DNA of 36,252 nt. Source: an uncultured Candidatus Saccharibacteria bacterium (GTDB lineage: Bacteria > Patescibacteriota > Saccharimonadia > Saccharimonadales > Saccharimonadaceae). The notes beneath the pieces were generated by a model. It worked only from the letters and a program-made list of their open reading frames with translations. It searched no databases and had not been told where the DNA came from. The stretch is from positions 1 to 36,252 of the forward strand of contig CAMBYK010000003.1 of the NCBI GenBank assembly GCA_945872155.1, written 5' to 3'. This document shows, piece after piece, positions 1 through 8,193 of this stretch (positions within the stretch are counted from its first letter, which is position 1; each line of letters starts with the position of its first letter). The position numbers and the translations under genes were made by a program.

Positions 1-1546
1 CCATTAAACGTTTTTGGTCTGGCCTCACCCGACCAAATATCGTATATTTTTGCATCGCTCGGACCAACTCCTTTTCTGTCAAAGTAGACGCATCGACACT
101 CTCTCCCTCAATTCCAGCCTGCCTGGCAATCTCTGCCACCGCCAAATGATTGTCGCCAGAAATCACCTTCACCGCCACCCCTTGTTCAGCAAAATATCGA
201 AAAGTATTCGGTGCGCTTTCCCTCACTTTGTTCGCCAAAAGCACCAACGCCCAAGGTTGCACTGCTTCCTGCAAGGCTCCGCCCTTCAAATGCCCATCAT
301 ATCCACCCAGCAACAACACTCGATAACCCTGCCCACTAAACTGTTCAATTTTTTTACTCAATTTAGCAAAATCTTCTCGCAAAACAAACTCTGGCGCACC
401 CAGCACCACAGCTCCATTCTCAAACTCTACCCCACTATATTTATGCGCCGAAGAAAATCCCACCACCGACTTCACCCGTTTACCACCACAATTATTAAAA
501 TGTTTCTTGAGCACCGTCATTGTCTGGTTATCGGCCTTCTGCGCATTAACAAAATCACCCAAAAGTGAATTCAGTGCATCCGCCCCGCCCTTAAAATCAC
601 TCAACTTTACCACTTGTGATACTTCCATCTCTTCGTCTGTAATTGTGCCCGTTTTATCCACACAGAGCACATTGACCCGCGCCAAAGTTTCAATTGATTT
701 CATATCATGAGTCAAAACTTTACCAAGCGCAAGTCGCATCGCACTAATCGCTAAAGTCATGCTAGCCAACAAAAACAGTCCTTCCGGTATCATACCAATA
801 ATTGCTGCCGTAGCCGCCTGCACAGTCGCCTTTAAGCTAGCCTCACCCCACCAAAATTGCTGCAAAAATATCAAAATCGCAATCGGAATAATCGCAATCC
901 CCGCCAACCGCACAATCTTGTTCAAACTGCGCAGAATTTCAGACTGCTCCTCATTTTTCATGGCCTTTGCCTGCAGAGTGAGTTGTGAAATGTACGAATT
1001 CACCCCTACTTTAGTAAGCCTAGCTTCACACTCACCAGATACTACAAAACTACCAGAGAGCAGCTCTGCCCCTATGGCCTTTTTTATTTCATCCGCTTCA
1101 CCAGTCAATAAAGCCTCATTCGCCCGAATTTCACCCGCTATGACCACGGCATCCGCCGGAATTTGGGCCCCTGCCGAAAACAGCGCCACATCATCCAGTA
1201 CCAAATCTTCCGCCAAAATCTCTTGCACTTTACCACCACGTCGAACCTTGGCCTTTGGCGCATTCAGCATCGTCAGCTTATCTAACACCGCCTTTGCGCG
1301 CCACTCCTGCACAATGCCGATCACCGTATTAGCAATAATAATTGGCAAAAAAGTTAAATCTCTCAGCGCCCCCACCCCAATCAAAGCCAGCGCAATCAGC
1401 AAAAACACCAAGTTAAAATAGGTAAACACATTTTCAACAATAATCTGCTTCAAGGTCTTAGAAGGCGCTTTGACTGCCTTGTTTCTTTGCCCCGCCTTAA
1501 TACGGCGTTGCACTTCTTCTTGATTTAATCCTGGGTCTTTTTCCAT
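1..1546 (-). CDS. Cation-transporting P-type ATPase (N-terminal ~515 codons; runs off window)
   Basis: Membrane ion pump driven by ATP through an aspartyl-phosphate intermediate. Reading the minus strand from the ATG at 1546 shows two hydrophobic segments near residues 40-75, an actuator domain with the LTGEADE motif, the transmembrane IPEGL motif (P254-L257), the phosphorylation motif DKTGT with Asp297, and, next to the window edge, FGRVRPDQKR, which normally lies shortly before the TGDGVND hinge. The frame is open to position 2, so the rest of the P domain and the C-terminal membrane helices lie outside. IPEGL followed by a hydrophobic stretch, with no N-terminal metal-binding CxxC, resembles the CtpE-like (calcium uptake) branch rather than heavy-metal pumps; that substrate is inference. 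A TAGAAT box ends 7 nt before the start, suggesting a leaderless transcript. Confidence 0.9.
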   Translation of the reverse strand, partial: MEKDPGLNQEEVQRRIKAGQRNKAVKAPSKTLKQIIVENVFTYFNLVFLLIALALIGVGALRDLTFLPIIIANTVIGIVQEWRAKAVLDKLTMLNAPKAKVRRGGKVQEILAEDLVLDDVALFSAGAQIPADAVVIAGEIRANEALLTGEADEIKKAIGAELLSGSFVVSGECEARLTKVGVNSYISQLTLQAKAMKNEEQSEILRSLNKIVRLAGIAIIPIAILIFLQQFWWGEASLKATVQAATAAIIGMIPEGLFLLASMTLAISAMRLALGKVLTHDMKSIETLARVNVLCVDKTGTITDEEMEVSQVVKLSDFKGGADALNSLLGDFVNAQKADNQTMTVLKKHFNNCGGKRVKSVVGFSSAHKYSGVEFENGAVVLGAPEFVLREDFAKLSKKIEQFSGQGYRVLLLGGYDGHLKGGALQEAVQPWALVLLANKVRESAPNTFRYFAEQGVAVKVISGDNHLAVAEIARQAGIEGESVDASTLTEKELVRAMQKYTIFGRVRPDQKRLM

Positions 1547-1553
1547 TCTTTCT

Positions 1554-1559
1554 ATTCTA
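1554..1559 (-). promoter_or_regulatory. -10 box of the P-type ATPase gene
   Basis: TAGAAT on the minus strand, followed by 7 nt and then ATG at 1546. No Shine-Dalgarno sequence fits in the gap, so transcription would start at or next to the start codon. Confidence 0.5.
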
Positions 1560-1598
1560 TCAAAAAACGCCCCCCAGGGCGACAAAACAATAAGTTAA

Positions 1599-1685
1599 TG
1601 GTGGGCGGGGAGGGAATCGAACCCTCACTCCCTTGCGAGAACCAGATTTTGAGTCTAGCGCGTCTACCAATTCCGCCACTCGCCC
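1599..1685 (-). tRNA. tRNA-Leu(CAA)
   Basis: On the minus strand a full class II cloverleaf can be drawn: acceptor GGGCGAG against CCCGCCC (one A-C mismatch at pair 6-67), a leucine-type D arm (GCGGAATTGGTAGACGC), anticodon loop CTCAAAA giving CAA (reads UUG), a long variable arm, and T arm GAGGG-TTCGATT-CCCTC. The discriminator is A and the CCA end is encoded (1601-1599). Confidence 0.95.
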
Positions 1686-1742
1686 AGCAGCTTTTATTTT
1701 AACACCGACCCGCCAAAATCGCAAACAAAATTACAGCCATGT

Positions 1743-1748
1743 TATAAT
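1743..1748 (+). promoter_or_regulatory. -10 box of the sortase gene
   Basis: Perfect TATAAT. The ATG at 1750 sits only 1 nt downstream and could not be transcribed with a normal start point. The in-frame ATG at 1756 is 7 nt downstream, which fits a leaderless mRNA and decides the start. Confidence 0.6.
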
Positions 1749-1755
1749 AATGCAT

Positions 1756-2886
1756 ATGGATTCTCAACCAGGTGAGCTATCTTCTGCTGAGCGACAACGC
1801 CAAACCGCCGCCGAATTAGCGCGCAAGCGCGTTTTGGCGTCCTATTCTTACGCCAACGATTCTTACAAAAAAACGCCCGTCAAGGCCGACGTTTCTACTA
1901 CCGATTGGCAAAAATACCACTCCGCCTGGCAAACCTATTACCAAAAATACTACAGTGAATATTACGTCAAAGCCGCTCGCCAATACCTTGAAACCGAAAA
2001 AATGAAATCCGAACGCCAGCTCCACGACCAAGGCGAAACTCTAGATAGTAGCCATCAAAATGCTGCGCCCACCGCCAATGAACAAGCCAAAATAGAACTT
2101 TCTTTACGTGAAAAAATTCGTCAAAAGGCCACCGCTACCGCCAAACCATCTCGTCATCGCCAACGTTTCATTCCTATTTTTGCTAGTATTCTGGTTGTCC
2201 TGACTATTTTATTCATGCAATACAACCGCCTCATTTTTGCCCCCATCATGGCCTACATCGCACCAGGAAACAGTACCGACGAAGGCATCACCGCCATCGA
2301 TCCTACCGTCACTCAAGCCCCAAGCGCCGAACCAAGATTAATCGTCCCCAAGCTCAATATCGACGTCCCGATTAATTTCGGCCTCGCCAATGACGAAGCT
2401 ACCATGATGAATGCTATGAACAACGGCGTAGCCCACTTTGCCATTCCAGGAGCCTCCGCTCTACCTGGCCAAATCGGTAATCTGCTTATCACCGGCCATT
2501 CCGCCGGCGACATCTACAGCAATAATCAATATAAGTTCATTTTTTCCGGCCTGGAACGCCTCCAAGAAAACGACAATATCTACGTCAACTATAATTCCGT
2601 CCGCTACACCTACTCTGTCACGGGTTCCAAAGTAGTCGAACCTACAGACATCGCTGCCCTCACCGTCAACAAAAATCAGCCCCAAATCATCCTCATCACT
2701 TGCCACCCTCTTGGCACTTCCCGCTATCGCCTTTTAATTTTTGGCGAACAAGTCAACCCCGTACCAGATTCCAACACCGCCACCCAGGAACAGCCCAAAG
2801 CCAGCCCCAAACAAACCACCACTATGGTCAGCAATTCTCCCACTTTATTCGAGTCCATTTGGAAATTCTTGACCGGCGGGCAATAG
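1756..2886 (+). CDS. Sortase, membrane-anchored, with long cytoplasmic N-terminus
   Basis: Cysteine transpeptidase that would attach surface proteins to the envelope. From the chosen start there are about 135 charged, KR/Q-rich residues (predicted cytoplasmic), one transmembrane helix around residues 137-157, and the sortase beta-barrel to about residue 330. The catalytic triad is visible: His248 in ITGHSA, Cys316 in LITCHP and Arg323 or Arg325 in TSRYRL. The start VPKLNIDVPINFG is typical of class D/E-type sortases. After the domain comes a tail of about 45 residues rich in Pro/Gln/Thr. The frame is open further upstream through the tRNA gene, but that extension overlaps the tRNA and is rejected. 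No LPXTG-type substrate is visible in this window. Confidence 0.9.
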   Translation: MDSQPGELSSAERQRQTAAELARKRVLASYSYANDSYKKTPVKADVSTTDWQKYHSAWQTYYQKYYSEYYVKAARQYLETEKMKSERQLHDQGETLDSSHQNAAPTANEQAKIELSLREKIRQKATATAKPSRHRQRFIPIFASILVVLTILFMQYNRLIFAPIMAYIAPGNSTDEGITAIDPTVTQAPSAEPRLIVPKLNIDVPINFGLANDEATMMNAMNNGVAHFAIPGASALPGQIGNLLITGHSAGDIYSNNQYKFIFSGLERLQENDNIYVNYNSVRYTYSVTGSKVVEPTDIAALTVNKNQPQIILITCHPLGTSRYRLLIFGEQVNPVPDSNTATQEQPKASPKQTTTMVSNSPTLFESIWKFLTGGQ

Positions 2887-2934
2887 ACCATTCAGTAATC
2901 CGCCAAAAAATGCCTACCCTACACGCACACTAAT

Positions 2935-4269
2935 TTATTCTACAACCTTCTCACGCACCAAGCTCACGCCGGCTTCATCCGGCATCACGAAATACAGCCA
3001 TGCCCCAACCAGACTTGCCTCATATTGCCCTGAAATTTTCGACAAAATCCTTTTATTCGTACCATCAAAATCCCAAACCACCATTTTGCCATCCTTGCTA
3101 TCCCAGAGTAGGGAATCATCCAGCCAACTTGCCTTCGCGGCTACATTCCAGGTTTTCTTTTTCGCCAAATCCACCACCTTGCTCGTGCCGGCGCCATTTA
3201 CCAACACTAAATTCTCCCGGCTCTTCAAACTCAAAACTTCAGAGCCTAATTCTAGCCGCAATATCTTTTTGACCTTCATACTATTCTCACCCCAGCCATT
3301 TACTTTATAAACTTCCAGTTCTTGCCCAAATCCAACTAAAACATAATTCTGCTTTTCATAATTTACCATTTCTAATTTCAAAATCATCTTCTCGCCGATA
3401 TTCAAAATTTTTTTCAATTTATCATTCTTATAAACAGCTATCTCTCGGCCCTTCGCACCATTAATCACCACAGCTACGTCAGTCTTTACATTCACAAACT
3501 GCTCCACTGCCTCATCCACCCAAATCACGATTGTCTTTTTCACCAAATCAATGTATCGCAAACTATCCTGCACCAACACCAGCACTCCGCCATCTCCCGA
3601 AAAACGCGCATCGACAATTTCTACATCGTATTCTTCAGCCAAATTCACGCTTTTGGCCGTATCGTCTAAATCCACCATCCACCAATCGCCAGTTTTTTCA
3701 CCCTTCAAAAGCACTTGCCGTTTTTCTTTACACCATCTAACCAAACTAGCATTTTCGGGCAAAATTCCAGTCAATACTTTAGGCTCTACGTCTGCATTAT
3801 GTATTTCTAGTGTATGCCAAAGCTCGCCCGCTCGCCACACAATCATCTCTTTGCCAATACTAAAGAACTCCAGATCAGACATCTGCGCCAGCTCTTCGCT
3901 CGGACGCTTTTTTAAAAACAATCTCGGATAAGTTATATCAGTCAACCAACCTGGCTTAATTTTTACCGTCTTTGTCCAGCCCGTATAGCCCTTCTTTTGC
4001 ACGGCAACTTGGTGTTTCCCGCCCGACAGCATCTGACTCCCCTTGGTCTGCCAGCCAGTGCTTTTCCCATCAATAACCACCTTCGCACCCGTCGGCGCCG
4101 TCTCAAGCTGAACCATCCCAACCTGCTTTATCCGGCCGTCTTGATTAATACGATACCCCATCACTAGCAAAGTCAGTACAATCATTATCGCTACCGCACT
4201 GGCCACCATCAAAATTTCAGCTAATATCAATCGAATCAAGCGTTGACGCTTTTTTCTTTCTCTGTCCAT
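2935..4269 (-). CDS. PEGA-domain membrane protein with propeller-like C-terminus
   Basis: 444 residues. A basic N-terminus is followed by one transmembrane helix (about residues 14-36). A PEGA domain comes next (about 50-108), recognisable by GMVQLETAPTGAKVVIDGKSTG and later KKGYTGWTKTVKIK. The remaining ~330 residues have repeated short strands (LVLVQDSLRYIDL, VVINGAKGREIAVY, LVLVNGAGTSKVVDL) like a degenerate WD/beta-propeller. The topology predicts an extracellular protein held by an N-terminal anchor. PEGA domains are thought to bind surface glycan or protein structures; no specific job can be given. It converges with the sortase gene, with 48 bp between stops. A TAAAAT box ends 6 nt before the ATG. 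Confidence 0.8.
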   Translation of the reverse strand: MDRERKKRQRLIRLILAEILMVASAVAIMIVLTLLVMGYRINQDGRIKQVGMVQLETAPTGAKVVIDGKSTGWQTKGSQMLSGGKHQVAVQKKGYTGWTKTVKIKPGWLTDITYPRLFLKKRPSEELAQMSDLEFFSIGKEMIVWRAGELWHTLEIHNADVEPKVLTGILPENASLVRWCKEKRQVLLKGEKTGDWWMVDLDDTAKSVNLAEEYDVEIVDARFSGDGGVLVLVQDSLRYIDLVKKTIVIWVDEAVEQFVNVKTDVAVVINGAKGREIAVYKNDKLKKILNIGEKMILKLEMVNYEKQNYVLVGFGQELEVYKVNGWGENSMKVKKILRLELGSEVLSLKSRENLVLVNGAGTSKVVDLAKKKTWNVAAKASWLDDSLLWDSKDGKMVVWDFDGTNKRILSKISGQYEASLVGAWLYFVMPDEAGVSLVREKVVE

Positions 4270-4275
4270 AGCCTA

Positions 4276-4281
4276 ATTTTA
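4276..4281 (-). promoter_or_regulatory. -10 box of the PEGA-protein gene
   Basis: TAAAAT on the minus strand, then TAGGCT (6 nt), then ATG at 4269. Leaderless arrangement. Confidence 0.5.
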
Positions 4282-4327
4282 TCATAAAAATACCTTAAAA
4301 TGTTGTTGCTTTTATTCCGCTTGACGT

Positions 4328-4333
4328 TATAAT
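4328..4333 (+). promoter_or_regulatory. -10 box upstream of the DUF4367-like gene
   Basis: TATAAT, with TTGCTT 16 nt upstream as a possible -35. Unlike most genes here the ATG is 26 nt downstream and has its own ribosome binding site (GCGAGG, 5 nt spacing). Confidence 0.5.
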
Positions 4334-4359
4334 AGGAATAAGCCTAATGCGAGGAAAAA

Positions 4360-5274
4360 ATGGATCAACCACAAAATAACCAACAGAGCCGTCCAAGTTC
4401 AGCCACTCATCGTGGTCCCCAAAGATCCTCTACCCTTAATCGAAACTACGTCAAAAAGCCCGCCACCCCCAGCCATCCCCTCATTACTTCCGCCGCCAAG
4501 CGTCAGGCTGAAGACCTCAAACGTCGTCAAATTTTAGCTGCCCAAATGAACCAACAGCGTCTGGCTTCGCTGCGGTCCCAAAATACTCCGCAAGCCACTA
4601 AAAGTACCCACCTCACACAACCGGATACTCCTTTTATGCGTCACCCACTGCAGAAGCGCATTGCCAGCCAGGCCCCTCGCCCAGCCACCATGCCTTCTGC
4701 CAGTGAGCGCAAAAATCTCGCCATCAAACAGGCCTTACAGTCAGTCAGCTCAATCTCTGAAGACCAAAATCAACCATCGCTTACTACTGCTATTAGGCAA
4801 CAAACTCGCCAAACCAAAGGCAAAAAAATCCTTTTGGCTTTCGCCTGTGCTGGTTGTTGCATGTTCTTATTGGGCTATTTTATTCACCTCAACCTGCCAG
4901 ATATTTCCATGCAAGTAGCCGCTATGCATACCGGCATCAATGCTTCTTATCCGTCTTATCCTCCTCGCAATTTCCAGCTTGCCAACGTTTTCACTGAAGA
5001 AAAGGACAAAGTAGTCATCGAATTTGCCGGTCCCAACCAAAAATCCTTCTCCATTTCCGAGACCAAATCTGCCTGGGATAGCACCGCTCTATTAAATAAT
5101 TTCGTCAAACCAAACTGGGATGAAGATTATGACACCATCCGCGAGCAAGGCATCACTATCTATATTTCCGAGTCCAACGCCGCCTGGGTAAATGGCGGGA
5201 TTTTCTTCCATCTAGAAGCCGAAGCCGGCACTCTTTCCAAGAAACAAATTAAGAATTTAGTCACATCTTTCTAA
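4360..5274 (+). CDS. Single-pass membrane protein with DUF4367-like C-terminal domain
   Basis: 304 residues. The first ~150 are low-complexity and rich in Gln, Pro, Arg and Ser (probably disordered, cytoplasmic). One transmembrane helix lies around 155-176 (ILLAFACAGCCMFLLGYF). The last ~110 residues form a compact domain. Features of that domain, such as VNGGIFFHLEAEAGTLSKK near the end, match the pattern of DUF4367 domains (a trp-val-gly-gly strand, then a helix starting with SKK/SKE). DUF4367 domains often sit outside the membrane in regulators or anti-sigma-like proteins; no function can be assigned. Start chosen on the SD GCGAGG. It lies 47 bp upstream of gltX, which has its own promoter. 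Confidence 0.65.
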   Translation: MDQPQNNQQSRPSSATHRGPQRSSTLNRNYVKKPATPSHPLITSAAKRQAEDLKRRQILAAQMNQQRLASLRSQNTPQATKSTHLTQPDTPFMRHPLQKRIASQAPRPATMPSASERKNLAIKQALQSVSSISEDQNQPSLTTAIRQQTRQTKGKKILLAFACAGCCMFLLGYFIHLNLPDISMQVAAMHTGINASYPSYPPRNFQLANVFTEEKDKVVIEFAGPNQKSFSISETKSAWDSTALLNNFVKPNWDEDYDTIREQGITIYISESNAAWVNGGIFFHLEAEAGTLSKKQIKNLVTSF

Positions 5275-5286
5275 TTATAGCACATC

Positions 5287-5315
5287 TTGCTCCGTTTGTC
5301 AAAAAGTAGTATACT
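5287..5315 (+). promoter_or_regulatory. Promoter of gltX
   Basis: TTGCTC (5287-5292), 17 nt spacer, TATACT (5310-5315), then TTTTGC and the ATG at 5322. The 6 nt gap predicts a leaderless mRNA. Confidence 0.55.
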
Positions 5316-5321
5316 TTTTGC

Positions 5322-6776
5322 ATGACAAAACAGATTACCACCCGTTTCGCGCCCAGCCCCACTGGCTATATTCACATCGGCAATGTGCGCAGTGCAATTT
5401 ATCCCTATTTAATCGCCAAACAATCTGGCGGCACTTTTATTTTGCGCATTGAAGATACTGATCAAGCCCGCTACGTTGAAGGCGCCACTGATTTAATCAA
5501 GAGCACCCTGCAATGGCTCGGCCTGGATTGGGATGAAGGCCCAGAAGTAGGTGGCCCTCACGGTCCTTATTTTCAGACCGAACGTCTCGAACTCTATCAC
5601 CAATGGGCTCGCAAGCTCATCGCTGCTGGCCGCGCCTATGCCGACCCTACCCCGTCCGAAACTATTGCCGCATATCGCGCCGCCGATCAAGCTGCCAAAA
5701 TTCCTTATCTCTACCGCAACCATCGCCCCACTCAAACCCCAGAGTGGCATCCTGGTATCCCGCTACGCTTTAAATCCGAACCCAAAAATTACCAGTGGCA
5801 AGACCTCGTCATGGGTGATCTCAAAACTGGCCCAGAGGTACTTGACGACATCGTGCTAATCAAAGCGGACGGCCTCCCCACCTACAATTTCGCCCACATC
5901 ATCGACGATCTCGAAATGGGCGTCACCCACATCTGCCGTGGCGTAGAATATCTTTCCAGTATGCCAAATTATCTTGCCCTCTACGAAGCCCTCGGCGTCG
6001 AACGTCCTTATTTCATCTCTTTGCCGCACATCCTTGCTCCCAACGGCAACAAAAAACTCGGCAAACGCGACGGCGCCAAATCCGTTGATCTCTATCGCCA
6101 AGAAGGTATCCTGCCAGAAGCCATGCTTAATTTTCTTGCTTGTCTTGGCTGGAATGATGGCACCGAACAAGAACTCTACACCAAGGAAGAACTCATCACG
6201 AAATTCCGCATCGATCATATCCAGAATTCTGGCGCACATTTCGATGAAGTTAAACTGCTCTGGACCAACGGGCAATGGATCCGTCGCCTCTTTGACGAGC
6301 AGGGAATCGACCAATTTTATCCTCGCACCATTGATTTTTGGCCAGAAGTAGCTACTTCCGCACCAGAGGAATACAAAAAACGCGTGCTTAGCATCATCTA
6401 CGACCGTCTCAAAACTCTTTCCGATCTCCGCGCCATGACCGATTATTTCTTTGTTGACCCCAAAATCAATCTTGCAGAGCTCACCACTAATAAATTCCTC
6501 AAAAAATTCTCCGAAACCGAACTAGGACAACTACTTACTACCAGCATTGACGCCTTAAAACAATTGCAAACTTGGGACGCAACCTCAATCCAAAACACCC
6601 TCAATCAACTTCTCGTCGACACCGGCAAAAAAACCGCCGAATTGTTCAGCCTCATCCGGATCAGCGTCTCTTTTGCACCCTTTAGTCCTGCGTTAGACCT
6701 CACGCTCGATGTCCTCGGCCGCGAAACTGTCTTAGCTCGCCTTGGCGCAGTGCGCACCGCCATCCTGAGAGACTAA
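5322..6776 (+). CDS. gltX: Glutamyl-tRNA synthetase
   Basis: Class I aminoacyl-tRNA synthetase that charges tRNA with glutamate in the cytoplasm. 484 residues, normal for the family. The N-terminal Rossmann fold shows RFAPSPTGYIHIGN, the HIGH-type motif being His18-Asn21. The glutamate/ATP pocket follows with LRIEDTD, and the KMSKS-equivalent is KLGKR (residues 245-249). The C-terminal third is helical, as in the anticodon-binding domain. Whether the enzyme is discriminating or also makes Glu-tRNA-Gln for a GatCAB route cannot be told from the window. It is immediately followed by the DUF3048 gene, which has its own leader. Confidence 0.97.
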   Translation: MTKQITTRFAPSPTGYIHIGNVRSAIYPYLIAKQSGGTFILRIEDTDQARYVEGATDLIKSTLQWLGLDWDEGPEVGGPHGPYFQTERLELYHQWARKLIAAGRAYADPTPSETIAAYRAADQAAKIPYLYRNHRPTQTPEWHPGIPLRFKSEPKNYQWQDLVMGDLKTGPEVLDDIVLIKADGLPTYNFAHIIDDLEMGVTHICRGVEYLSSMPNYLALYEALGVERPYFISLPHILAPNGNKKLGKRDGAKSVDLYRQEGILPEAMLNFLACLGWNDGTEQELYTKEELITKFRIDHIQNSGAHFDEVKLLWTNGQWIRRLFDEQGIDQFYPRTIDFWPEVATSAPEEYKKRVLSIIYDRLKTLSDLRAMTDYFFVDPKINLAELTTNKFLKKFSETELGQLLTTSIDALKQLQTWDATSIQNTLNQLLVDTGKKTAELFSLIRISVSFAPFSPALDLTLDVLGRETVLARLGAVRTAILRD

Positions 6777-6802
6777 AATCCACACAAAATTTCTGCTTAT
6801 GC

Positions 6803-6808
6803 TAAAAT
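6803..6808 (+). promoter_or_regulatory. -10 box of the DUF3048 gene
   Basis: TAAAAT followed by a 19 nt leader with GTGGAG 5 nt before the ATG at 6828, a leadered start with a weak SD. Confidence 0.4.
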
Positions 6809-6827
6809 AAAGAAAAGTGGAGATTTT

Positions 6828-7979
6828 ATGCTTAAAAAACTAGACCTTAAATTCATCAAAACTAAACCCTTTATCTTTTCCGCCATCGGAATCGGGACCG
6901 CCTTAATTATCGTCCTAGCATTGATAATCATTCCTCAACTGCTAGGCTCCAGCAATCCACAGCACACTGATAAGTCTATTTCTCAAAAACCTGCCAAGCC
7001 AATCGTCCATTACGACGTCTTGACCGGGGAACAAATCTCCGACAGCAAGCTCAACGAATCTCCTACTTTTTGCGTTCAGGTCCCTAACGGCCTAGACGGT
7101 CCCCGCCCACAGGTCGGCCTAAACCAAGCCAAAGTGGTGTTCGAAGCCATCGCCGAAGCCGGGATCACCCGTTTCGCTGCCATTTTCCAAAACCCCACTT
7201 CTTCCGTCATCGGCCCCATCCGCTCACTGCGTATGTATTACTTAGACTGGGATATTCCATTCAACTGCACCATCGTTCATGCCGGTGGTTCCGATGAAGC
7301 CATTGCCGCTGCCCGCAATTATCGCGACCTCACCGAATCTCGCACCTTTATGTGGCGTAATTATGCTGGCTACTGGGCGCCAAACAATCTTTTCACCTCT
7401 CCGGCTCTGCTAGCCAATTTCAACCAAGAACACGGATACAACACCTCAAAACCAGTCGGTTTTGCTCGCATGACCCCAAAGAAGGCTGCCAAAAACCTTG
7501 CCAAAGTCAAAAAAGACGCCACCAAAGATCCCATTCCGCTCGCATATCGTATTTCCGTCAATTTCACTTCCGCACCAACCTTTAACACCATCTACGATTA
7601 CGATGCCAACACCAACTCTTATTTCCGTTCCTACGCCACCGGCGAAGCCCACACTTCCTACACCTGTCCCGAAGGCCTCGACAAGCCTCGCCCTAAGCAC
7701 GATTGCGGAGAACCAGCCCAAATCGCACCAAAAGTAGTGATCGCTCTCATGGTCAACCAAAATCGCGCCAGCGACGGCTACCACGAAAACATTCAAACCA
7801 CTGGTTCTGGCGAAGCTTACATCTTCCAAAACGGCACCGCCATCAAAGGCACCTGGTCAAAACCCACCAAAGAAGACCAGCTTTCCTTTCAAGATGCTAA
7901 TGGCAAAAAAGTTTCTCTTGTCCCCGGCCAAACCTGGATCGCCGCCGTCCCGCTCAATACCGGCTCAGTAAATTACTAA
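6828..7979 (+). CDS. DUF3048 (YerB-like) membrane-anchored extracellular protein
   Basis: 383 residues. A transmembrane helix near residues 14-36 anchors an extracellular domain. The family signature is clear: GLDGPRPQVGLNQAKVVFE, then AGITRFAAIF, GPIRSLRMYYLD and HAGGSDEA in the first half, and the second subdomain around residues 240-380 (NSYFRSYATGEAH, GSGEAYIFQNG, PGQTWIAAVP). This matches the two-part DUF3048 layout of YerB-type lipoproteins. There is no lipobox cysteine here, so the anchor is the helix. The family has no firmly established activity. A strong terminator follows 3 nt after the stop, making this a single-gene unit. Confidence 0.85.
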   Translation: MLKKLDLKFIKTKPFIFSAIGIGTALIIVLALIIIPQLLGSSNPQHTDKSISQKPAKPIVHYDVLTGEQISDSKLNESPTFCVQVPNGLDGPRPQVGLNQAKVVFEAIAEAGITRFAAIFQNPTSSVIGPIRSLRMYYLDWDIPFNCTIVHAGGSDEAIAAARNYRDLTESRTFMWRNYAGYWAPNNLFTSPALLANFNQEHGYNTSKPVGFARMTPKKAAKNLAKVKKDATKDPIPLAYRISVNFTSAPTFNTIYDYDANTNSYFRSYATGEAHTSYTCPEGLDKPRPKHDCGEPAQIAPKVVIALMVNQNRASDGYHENIQTTGSGEAYIFQNGTAIKGTWSKPTKEDQLSFQDANGKKVSLVPGQTWIAAVPLNTGSVNY

Positions 7980-7982
7980 AAG

Positions 7983-8016
7983 AAATAGCGCAGACTCACA
8001 GTTTGCGCTATTTTTT
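7983..8016 (+). terminator. Rho-independent terminator after the DUF3048 gene
   Basis: Perfect 10-bp stem AAATAGCGCA / TGCGCTATTT with an 11-nt loop, running directly into a T tract. Confidence 0.85.
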
Positions 8017-8021
8017 GTGTC

Positions 8022-8048
8022 AAAAAAAACCACCCAAACGGGCGTTTT
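8022..8048 (-). terminator. Possible terminator of tRNA-Glu
   Basis: On the minus strand AAAACGCCC pairs with GGGTGGTTTT around a GTTT loop (one bulge and one G-U pair), followed by a T run. It lies a few nucleotides past the tRNA 3' end. Confidence 0.45.
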
Positions 8049-8056
8049 AGATAAAT

Positions 8057-8133
8057 TGGTGACTCCTGCGGGAGTCGAACCCGCGATTTTCTGGATGAGA
8101 ACCAGACGTCCTGGACCACTAGACGAAGGAGCC
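8057..8133 (-). tRNA. tRNA-Glu(CTC)
   Basis: Minus-strand cloverleaf: acceptor GGCTCCT/AGGAGTC (one G-U pair), D arm with CGTCTAGTGGTCCAGGACG, anticodon stem TCTGG/CCAGA with loop TTCTCAT giving CTC (reads GAG), T arm GCGGG-TTCGACT-CCCGC. CCA is encoded at 8059-8057. Confidence 0.95.
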
Positions 8134-8181
8134 AATTCCTATTACTTTAACACCTCTCTGGCTTTTTTGCAAGATTTAGGG

Positions 8182-8187
8182 TAAAAT
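8182..8187 (+). promoter_or_regulatory. -10 box of der
   Basis: TAAAAT, then AGTCTC (6 nt), then ATG at 8194. Leaderless arrangement without an SD. Confidence 0.5.
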
Positions 8188-8193
8188 AGTCTC

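Noticed and set aside
1633-1755. N-terminal extension of the sortase frame
   Set aside because: It overlaps the tRNA-Leu gene on the other strand and the promoter; the ATG at 1756 fits the -10 box.
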